A program made the translations under genes and the position numbers. Positions 23,401-36,057 of a DNA stretch of 64,000 bases are shown here, piece after piece. The number at the start of each line of letters is the position of its first letter. Position 1 is the stretch's first letter. The notes beneath the pieces are model-generated. The model was not told the origin of the DNA. It saw only the letters and a list, made by a program, of their open reading frames with translations, and did not search any database. Location: NCBI RefSeq assembly GCF_031143425.1, contig NC_090444.1, positions 1,312,493,324-1,312,557,323 of the forward strand. Direction: 5' to 3'. The stretch is from Pleurodeles waltl (lineage: Eukaryota; Chordata; Amphibia; Caudata; Salamandridae).

Positions 23401-23821
23401 ATCTGAAAGGACCCGAGGGGGTGTCCCCCAGAGTCCCCCAGCAGAGCAAGTTCCAGACATCTTGCAGGTGGAGGAAGAAACGAGACCAGAGTAAGGGAGC
23501 TTAAGAGAGCTACTGCAATTGGAGACAAGTGACCATGTTGAAGGTACAAGTGAAAGGAGTGGGATAGCTAGAGAGAGCTGTGAGAGACTAAGATCTAGTG
23601 TGCCAGTTCGACTCCTACCACAAACCACCATCAAAGAGACAGACTCAAGTGGTGAGAGTGATGCTGAAAGAGACCAACAGACACCTAGAAGATCAAAGAG
23701 TGCAAATGTTCCTTGTCTCAGATATCCAGCACCCAAGTGGGCTTATTACATGGACAGTGTGTCTGATTTGACAATCTATGACTCATATGAACTGAGAGCA
23801 ATTCCACTAGAGCCCCAGTGA
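23401..23821 (+). pseudogene. ORF after ERV integrase, unassigned
   Basis: A frame open from about 23519 to 23821 encodes ~100 residues rich in Ser, Glu and Arg in its first two thirds, ending in YELRAIPLEP. It follows the integrase remnant directly, so it may be the pol tail or the pol/env overlap of the same provirus. I recognise no domain. Confidence 0.3.
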
Positions 23822-24241
23822 GATGTCACAATTGCCTAGTGATTGATTCCTGAACTTGATTGATTTTGACATTAGTCTTACCTTCTAATTTGTGAGCTAT
23901 AGTTAACTGAAATGACCTCAAATAAACTTTAAAAATATTGCTTTAAATGGGAAAAGAAAAGGAAAATAAAAAAGATAAATAAAGAATTAAAAAGAATACC
24001 TAGGGCCAAGGCTGCAGTAGATGAGTAGGGTTGCCATTCCAGAAGAAGCTGAAGTAGGGTCATGGATGTTTACAGAAGACTGCAGCATATAAAATGAATG
24101 AAATAACTACATTTAACAACACGTTTTGCTCATTTTGCGCAAATAGAGTCAATTGCAGAATATTACAAGCCTGTTTGCTGCACCATTCTAATTAAGGTCT
24201 GAACGTAGATAAACACCTTAGCAAGGCTAGATCTATGGCAG

Positions 24242-24457
24242 GTGGTGATTGCTGTGACATTAAGGGTTGTTGTGCTAGTATTAATGATCCTTTTCGTTGG
24301 GATGAGCATTTCTCCTGAGAGAGTCACCTTTCGGTCTACCTCTACACCTAGATCATCTGCTCATTTAATAGATCTGATGAAAATTAAAGCTTCATATGTG
24401 CCTGCTTTAAAGGGAGATTTCACAGTAAACATGTATTCCAGATTAGTGCAACAATAG
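24242..24457 (+). pseudogene. Possible ERV env leader remnant
   Basis: A 71-codon open frame begins with about 20 strongly hydrophobic residues (VIAVTLRVVVLVLMILFVG) followed by polar sequence, like a signal peptide and the start of a surface protein. It lies about 400 bp downstream of the pol remnant on the same strand, where env would be expected. There is no ATG at the frame start and no further env similarity, so the call is tentative. Confidence 0.2.
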
Positions 24458-26053
24458 ACGCATGTCCAGATGTGAAGGACTGATACATTTGTGCACAGCT
24501 CCCTGTTTGAGCTGCTGAAAATGCAACCTTTCATCATATTCTACTTTCATATATAACCACCTGTAGTATGCTGGTTAACTTATTTTAAAGGCAGAAACAT
24601 TTTGAGTATTATTTTTCAAATTGTGTTGTTATCGTTTCAGACGTTCCCCCTAATAGGAGAATGAACCCTCACCACATGTGTGCCGTATCTAAGAAACCTG
24701 TACCTCTCAACACAAACCTGCAGTCTTCCACACACACGACCTGCAGCCACCTCAAACATACGCTTGTGGCTCCACAGTTGTACGAACTGCAGACACTTCA
24801 GACACACAGCCTGCAGCCAAGCATGCACCCTCGTAGCCAAGACCTCCAACACACAAAGCATGTACTTCCACACTTACATACATCACTAATACATTTACTG
24901 GTGCATATGCAGAAATATATTTATTGAACTACTACAAAGGGCAATTTAATTTCAATACATTGTAATCTAGATCAAAGTCTTAAATATATGGATGATGTTA
25001 CATTTTGTGCTTGCCTGTGGATGTCTCAATATGTTTGTTTCACTTGGTCACAAATATCACAAATATGCAAGCTGGAAGTTGCCATCAAATGTTTAAGTGT
25101 GTTGTTTGATTAGAACTTTTGATTCTCTTTTAGAGCTGACACAAGCAACCATACCATAAACCTCTGAGACAGATTATGACTTCATGGGGGTATGAAACAC
25201 ATATGGACACCTCATTACTGATCTGCAATGTGAGTAATCACATGCTCATTTATGTACATTGGATATAATGTGCACATGTGTGTTTACATAATTGCATATA
25301 ACATTTCTTTCCTTCAGGAAACCAATGCATTAATTATCAGACATGGTTTGACTGATCCAGGTATTGTAGTTGCAGACTTTAGTGTATACACCTGGGTAGC
25401 CTGCCAGTGCGCATCCTTTTCCAAAAGAGACAACACCCTGAAGCTGTCCGTTGCACTCCAGCGGTCCTCCAGAATCTCCCTGCAATGGAAAAGAAAGATT
25501 GTGATTTAGAAATATAATTTCTACCTGTCATAATAATATTTGTGTACCTAAACAGGGCTTGCAGTTAGATTGCTAAATTAGGAACAAGTAGTTTTTCAAA
25601 TGCAATCATTTGTTGTATAAAATGGGGTAAAGCCTTCTTCTCTGTTTAGTTCATCATGGACTCTGGCAATATTTGCATATAAAATATTTTGTAGAAAACA
25701 CGTATGGTAGCCATAGTCAGGCACTAGCACTCTAACATAGATCACATCATTCCAAACGAAAAACCGAAACTGATCTGGTTAATTTGTCACAGGACTACAA
25801 CTGTTTATGTTTGGGAAACATTTGAATTATGCCTGCAATTTCGTGTTACACATGAAATTCAAAATTCTTGAAATTCTGCTATTATGCCACAATGTGTAGT
25901 TATGCACCGAGCGGGTGAGATAAACACAAGCAGCCAGAATGTGAGTCACTGTTGCTCACACCACTTGTGCATGTCATGTTTTTTTTTTCTACTGTGGAAT
26001 TCATCCTTGCATCAATAACTGACATAAGGATGTATTTTGCACTAAAATATAGC
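24458..26053. other. No recognisable gene
   Basis: AT-rich sequence. 24660-24900 is a C/A-rich stretch with repeated ACACA and CTGCAG words that gives short Thr/His-rich open frames without similarity to a known protein. I see no repeat partner in the window. Confidence 0.5.
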
Positions 26054-26292
26054 ACTAAGCACCAGATGTAGCAACCCATTTTACATTTGCAATCCGTGCG
26101 AATGGGTAAATGTGACCGTTTGCGAATGCAAAATAGCCTTTCCAGATGTATGAAAGGTGTTGGCAATCCAATTTTATGGACTTACAATTTTTGCGATTTC
26201 CTAAAATTGCGACCCCGAATAGAGAATTACAATTTGTGATTCCCAAAATAGGAAATCATAAATAAAAATGTCCTATTTGCGATTCCCTAAGC
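26054..26292. mobile_element. MITE fragment, CCAGATGTA-type end
   Basis: Begins CACCAGATGTAGCAACCCATTTTAC, similar to the inward-read end GGCCAGATGTATCATTTT of the MITE at 784-1192. It contains several short inverted repeats, for example CCTTTC/GAAAGG around 26139-26159 and pairs built on TTGCGA. The right end lacks a matching terminal repeat, so the copy is partial. Confidence 0.4.
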
Positions 26293-26919
26293 ACATGTAC
26301 CAAGTATTTTCTATGAGAGCATCCAACATCGTATTAAGTACTGAAGAATTTAAAGTATTTAAACATTAAAGTTCATCATATCTTTGTTCTTTAATTCGAC
26401 CTAATCAGAATTTGTGTTACACATTTCTGAATAATTATTATTCTAATGCATTGATTCTTATGTTCAATGTGCCCTTGCCAACACGTTTCATGTCTCCTGC
26501 CTACATTTTATAGACAAACATATCTTTAACCATTTCAGGGTAGAATGTAAATTTGTGCACAATATTTGCTCACTTTTATTGATGTTGCATAATATATTTT
26601 GATTTGTTGTTTTCCTTACCTTTGATAAAACAGCAGTTCAGCTTTGAAAATATTCACTGTTTTGAATGCTTTTGGCAAATGAAAGTGCATATCAATAGGG
26701 TACCATAACGTCAATACTGCCAAGTCATAAAAATGTAACTGCACCACATGTAATCTATAGTAAACTAAGAATTATCCTTTTTTGTACTTGGTATGAAAAC
26801 CAAATTGGCTTTGTATGTGTAATATTCCTATTTCTATTGATTGCACTCCTTTACTTATTTATCACATGTGCTTTAAATGTACAGTGCTCAGTTTGTTTAA
26901 TCATGCTTACTGCAGAACA
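26293..26919. other. No recognisable feature
   Basis: AT-rich sequence between the MITE fragment and the L2 fragment. Nothing supported. Confidence 0.5.
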
Positions 26920-28115
26920 AACAATGAGTAAGGCCTGGAAACTTCTCTTCAGACCCTTGTTCTATCTTCTGCGGAGTCCCCAAGAGTCAATCCTAGCAGT
27001 GATTTTGCTTGATCTGCACATAGAACCATCAAGAGATATAATGAAGGACTCAGGCGCCCAATCCATTAATATGTTGATGATTCTCAAAGTTACATAAAAA
27101 GTCCACCTTGGCTGACATCCATAATTGAAAAAACTGCCTATGTAAATATCACACGTGGATGTTGAGCTACTGCCTTATGCTTCCTTGGACTTCAAGCTGG
27201 AAAGACGGAGCTTATTTTATTTTGCAGACAACACACAACAAAATGTGATCATAGGTGGAATTCCGAGTTTCAAACCATTGACTTTACACCCTTGCCACTG
27301 AGCGCAGGTCCCTTGGCATCTGGTTAGACTTACATCTTGCTATGTTCTCACAAACTGACCATTTTATAAAACAACAAAGAGCCACTCTGATTTCCTTGAA
27401 AATATAAAGCCTGCTGTCCAAACCAAAGACTTTTGTCTGATCATCCAATTGGTTGTCATTTCAAAATGAGACTGTGGAAATTCCACTCTAATTGGTATCA
27501 ACATATTTACCCTAATTTCAGTTCTTGGGATTATTAACTCTGCTGCCAGACTACTTTTGATTGTAAAGTATTCAACCACATCATCCCAATCTATTGTTAT
27601 CTACAGTGGTTTCATGTGGAAGCCGGAATTCAATTCAAACGTTCTCGGATTTAAAGCCATCCATCAACAAAATCCACACTACCTGTTTTCCTCTGTATAA
27701 ATGTCTGACATATGTAAATGCCCAGGAGCAGCAAGGTTTAGGATTTAGAATCTAGGAAATTCAGAACTTACCATGTCGTGACCCATGTGTTCACAGGGGT
27801 AGCCCCTCCTCATACGTATTTTGTACCTGAAGACTTCTGTCAATGTACATAGAAAGAAATTCCTATCTTGGGTCTGTTCATCCTGCCAACACTTCTTTGT
27901 TTTCCTCACCATGTCTACCTTTCTCTCCTATCTTTCTCCTAACACCTTTTACATGCATCCTCTCTGAGTGACTGAGTCCAGTTAACATTTATCATTCATT
28001 GTTTTCTTCACTTTCATTGTAAGAAGAGATACATTCTCCAATGTTGTTTTACTTGAAAGCGCACTGACACCCTGTTTGGGTTGAACTGTGCTGTATAACA
28101 ATTATTTAATTAATA
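26920..28115 (+). pseudogene. 5'-truncated L2-like LINE (RT to 3' end)
   Basis: Starts within the RT domain: a CGVPQES block (about 26970, the PQGS motif) and a degraded SINYADD-type site near 27060. The post-RT region has INSAARLLL-like coding near 27535, the position of the LHWLP motif near 27610 (degraded) and a GFKAIHxxxPxYL block near 27650. The 3' end near 28060-28110 has GCGCACTGACACCC...GTGCTGTATAACAATT, the style of L2 3' ends. It is broken by many stops and lacks the endonuclease. Confidence 0.6.
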
Positions 28116-28764
28116 ACATAAATGTATATTTTATCATAGCTCTACCCTGGCTCATGAAACAATACAAAACTATAGAGCACTTTAGTATAGTGGGATAGTG
28201 CTACCAGAGTAAATCCATAAGATAGCAACAGGTATATACATTGAATCATTGCAGATCCAGAATTTTTTTTACAAACATCCATAGGGAGGGAGCGCAAAAA
28301 TGAAAATGTGCAAGTGAGAGGAGGGAGCAAGAGCAGTTAACTGAAAGGTTGTTATATGTGGGATTACATCAGAGAGAAAAATAGAGCTACTGCTGGGCTG
28401 TAGACAGGTTGAAAATATTAGTCAGGGAAAAGACAGTGACTTTGTGAATGACATAGACTGTCTCATAAGGTGTTTTAGTTTCAGCTGGAGCCATTGAAGC
28501 ATTTCTAAGATAGGAATAATGTGGTCAAATATCTTGCTTTCAGTGATGAACAAGCTCCTGTATGTAAAACTGCCCTTAGAGGTGCAAGATGCACTTTTGG
28601 TGTACCTGTTAAGTAAGAGGTGCCAGAATCAAGTATTGATAGAACTAGGGATTTCAATATAGGCTTGAAAACTTCTTCTTGGATGAATAGTCTCAGCTGT
28701 GGCAACAGTCTCAAATGGAAATGTGCAATCTTAGTCATAACAGTGATTTGATATTCAAGGTTTA
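28116..28764. other. No recognisable gene
   Basis: No supported feature before the MITE at 28765. Confidence 0.5.
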
Positions 28765-29073
28765 GGGCCTGATTTAGGTATTGGCATCAAAATAATGACA
28801 GGTATCCTGTTCGCTGAAATCTAAATCCCATTATAGCCTATCAATCAATCAATCAATCAGTTTTTGTAAAGTGTGGCTACTCACCCTTGAGGGTTCTCAA
28901 AGCTCTGGGGGGAGGAGGGCTGGGTGGAGCCTCATCCAAAGAGCCTTGAGGTTCTTCCTGCAATCAATCAATCAGTTTTTGGGATTTAGCCTATGGGATT
29001 TAGATTTCAGAGGATGGCTTATCCATCACCTTTGTGATGAAGTAACCCCTCCTATAATATCTAAATAAGGCCC
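28765..29073. mobile_element. Harbinger-type MITE with TTA target duplication, hosting a SINE
   Basis: Terminal inverted repeats GGGCCTGATTTAGGTATT (left) and GGGCCTTATTTAGATATT (right, read inward) are flanked by TTA at 28762-28764 and 29074-29076. Internal arms CTGAAATCTAAATCCCAT (about 28814-28831) and its inverse near 28993-29009 make the element a long foldback. A TTA duplication with GGG-type ends is characteristic of PIF/Harbinger elements. A SINE sits in the central loop. Confidence 0.75.
28839..28980 (-). mobile_element. SINE with (TGAT)n tail, inserted in the MITE loop
   Basis: Read on the minus strand it runs CTCCACCCAGCC...CCCAGAGCTTTGAGAACCC...GTGAGTAGCCACACTTTACAAAAACTGATTGATTGA. 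The end, a short conserved stem-like block followed by TGAT repeats, is the style of SINEs mobilised by L2/CR1-type LINEs. CAATCAATCAATCAGTTTTT also occurs at the other boundary (28961-28980) and may be the target duplication. Confidence 0.5.
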
Positions 29074-32000
29074 TTAGTCTTTTGTGAACTGTAAAGCCCA
29101 ATGAATATGCACTACCAATGATAACAGTTTGGAAAGAGAATATTTCAGTATTAAATTCTGTATTGAACTGGTATTTTAGAATATGTAGGAAAAATTAAGA
29201 TAAAATCAGTCTTTATTGGTTTGGGCTTCAAGTAGTGTATTTTCATCCTATGTTGATCAAGGGGTAAAGCATTGTTAGACAAAGATACCTTAAGCTGGAG
29301 CTATGCATCGACAGCTCATTGATGATATCAAAACACTGGTTGACACATAGTGACATGACATGAGATGACTTCAAAAGCTGTTAGGTAAAATTTCAATCAA
29401 TGAGTTGGAGCCAAACTGTAACATTGTGGTCACTCCGCATAAAGCTAGCAAAATTTGAAAGTGAGTTGCTGATTCTGATCCCCGATTAAATACTCAAATA
29501 AGATATGAACCAGTGAAGACAACGCAGTCAATGCCATTAAACCCTTGGAGAATATTCATAATGGTAGCTGGAGTAGCGGTGTCAAAGACAACAGATAAAA
29601 CAAGAAGATAGGGATTTCCAGAGGCAAAAATGTAAAGTGTAGGCACAACTTCCTAGAGCAAGGCAATCTCAACGCTTCAACTGTCGGAAGTCTGACTAAA
29701 ATTCATCTAATTGTGCATTAAAAGAACTGAGCTAATCCAAAGATTTTGCAAAGAATCTATCACCATGAAAGGAGACGGAGGATCAATTTTACTCCTTCAT
29801 ATAGTTATTTAAGATGATTATTAGGAGTGTAAATAAGAGATTTGATGTGAATGTCATTACATTATCTTGTTGTCTCGTGCATTTTTTGTGTCTCTTGTAT
29901 AGTGTTATGCTCTTTTATGTGTCTCTTATACAGTCTTCTTGTATCCTTAAGTTTGTTAGATTAAAAAAGGAGAGATGTTGTCTCCATTGATTCATTATAC
30001 CTATCAAAGTGTTCTCTAATGACCTATAGGGCAGATCTTTTTGTTGTGGTTCATATATGCATTTGTTTTATTTAGTACTGGAGTCATTGACATTGTTCAA
30101 TGGCACGTACATAAAAAAAGATTATTCAAGGCCCTGAACTCCAAAGTTCTAATGTCAATGTGTTTGGTATCACTAAAACAAGCAATTTCCTTTCCAGGCC
30201 AAATATTGGAATTGCTTTGTGTAAAAAGTGACAGTAAATAAAGTAGGAAGTCATCAGATACATTCGCCAGGACTGGGTTTTCAGCAATGGACAAATCTTC
30301 TTCTGAGGTGTTTTAATCAATGGTGGACCCTTTGATATGCACACGTTTGAGGCATCGATTAATCAGATAATCACTGAGTAGAAAGGACGTAAACATGTTC
30401 ATGCATTATCATGCCAACCTGTGAAGGTTAAGATCCTCTGGAAAGCGACTGGATCAGATGGCAATAGTTGATTCTTAAAGTGCCCCGTGCATTTCCTGGG
30501 AAAAAGCCCTATAGTCACCAGGAGTGTGTAAGATAACATATCATCTGATGGAAGTTATCTTTATTGAACTGACTCTGGAAGCAGACATTGAAAAGGAGAG
30601 TCAAGAGGGTTGAGGTAACTGTAATGAAAACATACCAGACTTCTTGCAAACAGTTTCTTCCCCACCACTCAGTCTGCCTCCCCAATAGCAGCATAAAGTG
30701 GAGTAATCAAGAGGAAGATGAATGTTTGTAGTATTTCATGCTGTATTGTTAAACCAAGTTGAAATAAGGAAAATGAGATGTAGGTCAAGATTAGTATCAT
30801 TGACCTCTGTTTGTGTTTCATAGCTGACTTATAGTTATAAAAAATACTTCACAGTGAAGAATGATCACTTTTGAAGATGCTGAACACCCACGGCAGGACT
30901 CTGATCTCACAGTGAAATTTTTTCAATTGACAGAAATAGCATGTAGATCTGCAGGTACATCTCTGAATATAAATGGTTTATAATCACGTGCTGGTAAAAA
31001 ACAATGGCATTAATATTATAGGAATATGTGCCAGAGTGCCAGAAATGATAAACCTCATCACATATCACTGTCTCAGAAAATGTGTGCTTCACAGCACAAA
31101 CTGTTGCATGGTTTGCACCTTGTCCTCTGTTTTGTAACTTCCCAACCTTAATGAAAAGGATGCTAATGCTATATTATGGGATACTAACGTCATAATATAG
31201 GTTGTATCTCATTGACCAACGTGTGATTCTGATGGCCAATTCGGCGACTTGAGCTACGATTAATACAAATAGTCCCTCATGAATCGGCTGTTCATGTTTT
31301 GTGGATGTCCACTATGACCCCATGCCCAGTGTTCTGGTTCATTGCCTGGCCCCTCACCTCCTTCAGTCTTGCCCAGTAAGTATCTACCCATTGCTCCTCC
31401 TTATATCCTGCCCGCCACCATCACCCCTATGGCGAGTGACGCAGAAGCTGCCACCACTGAAGCATCGGATGTGGCTATCACTTCAGCTGGGTTTTTTGCA
31501 GTCAGAGTTCTGGAGGAGCCTATTCTAGGATCCTGATACCAGGTACTTCACGTCCCTCAGACACTGAATCATGGAGACAACATGTCACGCTTCAGGACTG
31601 GCTACTGCATTAGCCTGAGAAGATGGAGCATCTGGCAGACATTAACTGTTGCTTTCCCTTATTATTCCTGTTCAGTGTTGCTGCTGGTTCCAGAGCTGCT
31701 GTGTGAGTTCAGAACCTGTTTTGTGTGCACAAGGAAAGCTTTTTCTCCTGTGCATCTGTGAACATCTTGTGCTGCTGCTGGCTCAGCTGTATCTGTCCTG
31801 TGTGTGTAAAGGAAGTTGACATTGGTTCTACAGCCTGTGATGCACCTATTCTGTGTGTGAGGATAGCTTACCTTTCTGCTGACCACTTTGTACCTGTGGT
31901 GTATGTTAATTAAGGTTGGTAAATGTTTTCATCAAGCAAGAGCTAAAATATTTGACCTTGTAAAGATCTTTATAGTCTGGACCATTTTAGGGGTACCTGC

Positions 32001-32608
32001 TATCCTCTTTCCTCTAACAAATAGCCTTTACAGTATTATGAATGCAAGGCATAAACAACACATTCCATTCTTGGATAATGACAAGCTCCCCTACATTTTT
32101 CAGCTTAACAGGACCTCCCAGAATTCATTCACATTCAGACTCACTATGAAAACCTCTGTGAACACATTGATTAATTATTTAAAGTCAACAGTTCTGCCAG
32201 AGCAAGGAGGCATGGATCAGTGAATATTGAATATTGAGGGGTGCAGCCTTCGTCACAGAAGCATAAATCTTGCTTGAGTATCTCCCTCACTACTCCATTT
32301 AGGGGAACAATCGTCTCAGCTTTGTGTTCATCATTATATGAACACTATTATCAAATTATAGCTAATTACTGGGAAATGTCTCACATTAATAGGATCTAAT
32401 AGGAAGGTCGTCAAACTGAAAAGCACAGCTTGAAGATAATCTCACTGTCATGTAGCAGATATTGCTTTGGGGAGATTTTTGTGAATTCCCTAAGTTTAAT
32501 GCATTCTTGTTTTCAACTAAAATGCTTATGATGTGCCCGCATTATGTACTGATTTAGAAAGTCAGCAGAGCAGGCCTTAATCGCACCTGAACTTAGGAAA
32601 GAAGTCAT
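29074..32608. other. No recognisable gene
   Basis: About 3.5 kb, mostly AT-rich, with only short open frames (the longest near 31888-32223, 111 codons, no recognisable domain or repeat). Nothing can be assigned to a protein family. It may be old, unrecognisable transposon sequence or intron. Confidence 0.5.
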
Positions 32609-32660
32609 AGGGCCTGATTTAAATTTCAGCAGACAGGTTACTCCCTAAATTACCCTTTTG
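32609..32660. mobile_element. Fragment of GGGCCTGATTTA-type MITE
   Basis: GGGCCTGATTTAAATTTCAG matches the terminal repeat and first arm of the MITE at 28765-29073 (GGGCCTGATTTAG, CTGAAATCTAAAT). No opposite end is present nearby. Confidence 0.4.
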
Positions 32661-33745
32661 CCTCAGGAAAAGAAGACAAAAGAAAGAAGAAAAGTAGACA
32701 AAAGAAGACCTTTTGCCTCAGTAAAAAATAGATTTGGTGAGTCAATTGGCAATTTCGTTCAGATATATTCTGACTAACAAAACAGTTTAATGTTCAACTG
32801 GTTGTAACAAAAAATGATTCACTGGTAGACACACTAAAGATAATGTAGGTTCTCTCCTTTCCAATGTTTTCCTTGTCATTGTGACTCAAAAAGTGATACC
32901 CTTGCCTAACCAGTATAAAATAATGGACATAGTGGAGGCAAAGATGAGTGAAAACGTATCAGTTTTAGTGTCACATACACAGTTATTCACTGGGTGATCA
33001 AATGCATTGACGAAAAGATTGCCTACTCTTACTTCAGAAAGAAAGAGTTAGCCCTCTTCACCTCTTCACCTGTTACCAAACACAACAACATTTCCCATGT
33101 TCTACATAGTCAGTCCTTGTGGAGTGGAAAGGGGCAATACTTGCTTTAATATGGACCATTCTTTTATAAACCATTATCATCTAGCATCATAATCCAACTT
33201 TATCAATGGCTGAAAAAATAAGATTGTTAAATGAAAGCCCGGTGCTTGAGCAATGTCCACAGAATCAATCCACCCAGGAACCAAACTGTAGGTTAAGGAA
33301 TCAAAGGTATCTGGCTTCTGTTCAGCACACATTTCCAGCACCCTAGTAAACTTTTCAGCCCACCCCAGTAAGTACAGAATTAAAATTCTAAGAGAGGCGT
33401 CAGAACCAGATGTAGTATGTACATGTCTCTTTTCTTTCATGTAATATGAAATTGTTCTAGGTAAACTTTTCCTTGTACTATGATGTATATTGCATGCTAT
33501 GATCTGTTGGTTCTATTGTTCATCAATGTATCCTTTGAGATGGATGGTGAGTTCTGGAATTATAGGGTAGCGTCAGTTGCCTAAAGTTGTGGAGCTTGCT
33601 GGACGTCCCCTGGGTTGTGGGTCTGCTATTTGGAATAAATCCTCTTGAACTCATCCTTCTTTCCATGTTGCATGAGTTTGCCTGAATCGCTTTACCCCTT
33701 ACTATACCAGACTTGACATTTTCTCTGTTGAAAGCAGAATCAGTG
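32661..33745. other. No recognisable gene
   Basis: No supported feature. GGAATAAATCC near 33632 is an isolated AATAAA with no recognised element around it. Confidence 0.45.
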
Positions 33746-33750
33746 ACATT

Positions 33751-33996
33751 TGTTGTGTCAGGTTTTTACACCCCAAGCCCTTATCTATGTTTATGTAACC
33801 AGCAGGGCTTGTGGATTGCTATGTTCAGAATGTTTTATAATGACGTTCCAACGCAACATTCCAGAGAGCTTCAGATGCTGCTGTGATCTGTGGATGCTGG
33901 TCACTGAGGGACGCTTTCCCCATACCTTCTGCTTATTCTGCAATAAATCTTTCTAACACATTGACGTGTGGAGCGTATTCGTGTGAACTATGTTAC
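33751..33996 (+). repeat. 5' LTR of element C
   Basis: Starts TGTTGTGTCAGG and ends GTGTGAACTATGTTACA, with AATAAATC near 33942. It pairs with 55429-55664, for example CAGGGCTTGTGGATTGCTATGTT and TTTCCCCAT. TATATTGGCAACAAGC follows at once; the TGG at 34002 is a candidate primer-binding start. Confidence 0.8.
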
Positions 33997-34892
33997 ATAT
34001 ATTGGCAACAAGCATTTTGGAACTCCCCTACCCATGAAGATCTAGTACCTGACTTTACCCGTTACTCTAGGTCCTGTGGACAGGTTCTTGTCTGTGTTCT
34101 TCAACCTTAGTAACCATTGGTTAACTATTAGGCTGAGGTACTTTGTTAATTTATTATGGGATTTTTAAATTGTTGGCATCCTTACTATAGGAGTTACTTC
34201 TCTGTATTTGTAAACCACTTTGGACCTTGCCATCTCAATGGTGTATGCGTGAGCACAGTGTGTGGCAATGTCATGAGACTGCAGTGGAAGAGGTGCGAGG
34301 ACAGCGCAAAGTGTCCTGTTCTCGTGCACTGCAATGACTGGTCATGAGACAACGGAGGAGCAGGTGCAAGGACAGGATGCGACGGCAGTTTACCGGATGG
34401 TAGTTTGTGTTCTGAAGAACTTTATAGTATTGAATTTCATCCGGAGCGGGTGCTCATGTGTGATCATCCTCAACTGCTTCTGTGCCTGTGAATGCTGGGA
34501 GCTGAACACGTGGTGACATCATAGTTAAAGGCATCTTGCTTGCCATGGTTAAAGGGGCAAGAACAGCAAGGAGAGATTAAAGGGGTGGGTTATCTGTTTT
34601 CCAGCATTTTTTCCGGAGGTATTCTGCACACCTGTTTTATGTACTCAGTGATGCGCACACCAAAAAAATATATATTCATTGGAGGAGGTACGTTTCAGTG
34701 CATGCCTGCAAGGACTGCGGTGATGCGCACACTATGATAATAGTAATTGATATCTGAATTCTAAGTCTAGAATCTAAACATTTCTTAGGCCTGTTCATTT
34801 CCAATGTTAGACTTTTAGCTCACCTAGTTTCACTGTTAGAGAGCAAAACTATTTCTGTTCATAGAGGTAAAGTTTCTAAATTAGGTTACACA
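33997..34892 (+). other. Leader of element C
   Basis: Untranslated region between the 5' LTR and the gag ATG. It contains no long open frame. Confidence 0.5.
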
Positions 34893-35680
34893 ATGCAAAC
34901 GGCAAATTTGTACATTGCATTTTTGACTGAACCTGGTGCAACAAAGATTAAATGGAATTAATGTTATAGATCATTTCACAGTTATTTAGTTGATATTGAT
35001 GGTGTGGACTTCCCTGCTCCTAGAACAAAAGTCATATTATATAATTGTTTGGGGACTGAAGTACAGAGGATCTTCGATCGTCAACCTCTACGTAGGTCAC
35101 AAGCATCCACTGAATGGGATGAGTTCAATACAAAAAGCAGTTAAGAGATTAGAAAAGCATTTTGAAAGAGAACCAAGCATAATAGTCGACAGACAAAAAT
35201 GCTTTGCCCATAAACAATATGAACATGAAACTACTGATAACTTTGTAGCTGAATTGAGGATCTCAGTCTTGTCATGTCAGTTTGTGGGTCCTCTGGAGCA
35301 ATATTTAAGAGATCAGCTTGTAGTGAATTGTTTTGATTGAAAAGTTAAGGAAAGAATATTATGTTGTAGGGATCCTACACTTGCGGAAACACTTGAAATA
35401 GCTAGAGGAATTGAAAGATCTGTTTTGGACTCAAAAGTGTTGGGTAAAGTTAAAATGTCTTCCTGTGAAAATGTGAATGCTAGTTCACGTAAAACTAAAT
35501 CAGCGTCACATAATATGTTTGAGGTGAAGAAAAATGAGAAAGGCAATGGATGCTTTAATTGTGGGTCTAAAAGTAATTTAGCTAATGCTAGTACTTGTCC
35601 AGCAATTGGTACATCATGCTCAAAGTGTAAAAAGATTGGACATTTTGCACAGGTGTGCAGAAATTCACATAAGATAATGT
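34893..35680 (+). pseudogene. gag: Element C gag (capsid and zinc knuckle), broken
   Basis: The ATG at 34893 opens MQTANLYIAFLTEPGATKIKW, a typical N-terminus of mag-like Gag, then meets a stop at about 34959. The capsid-like region continues in changed frames: YLVDIDGVDFPAP near 34990, LGTEVQRIF near 35050, and KRLEKHF...ENFVAELR-like sequence over 35140-35265. A nucleocapsid region at 35551-35660 has CFNCGS...CPAIGTSCSKCKKIGHFAQVC, a paired zinc-knuckle arrangement. Gag would form the particle and bind the RNA. At least three stops or frameshifts break it. Confidence 0.75.
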
Positions 35681-35900
35681 TGGTTGATAATCAGGACATT
35701 TCCAGGGATGACTCTGAAGTGTGTGGAGATAATATACACAAGCGAATGGCATTATCTATTAAGACAATAGGTACCAGTACTAATAAAGTAAATGCTGGTG
35801 AGGCTCCAGTGTGTGAGGTAAAAATTGTTGACATCAACATTCAAGTAACTGTTGTTTCTGGCTCATCCATTACCATTATCACAGACAATTGTTTTTGAGA
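35681..35900 (+). pseudogene. pro: Element C protease, degraded
   Basis: Same frame as the zinc knuckle to a stop at 35898. The sequence VTVVSGSSITIIT (about 35843-35880) aligns with the gypsy protease active site DSGASxxI, but the catalytic Asp position reads Val-Ser, so the site is lost. Confidence 0.55.
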
Positions 35901-36057
35901 AAAATGGCAGGGCTTGAAGCTGTTTCCTCCTGACATATGCACTGTAGCGTTTGGAGGACAAGAAATTGATATGATTGGGTATTTTATGGAGAATATGCAC
36001 TATGAGAATAGATCTGTTCACACAAAGGTTTATGTAGCCAAGCAAGGGTAAAACATT

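Noticed and set aside
31888..32223. 111-codon plus-strand frame
   Set aside because: No recognisable domain, no repeat partner and no flanking element structure.
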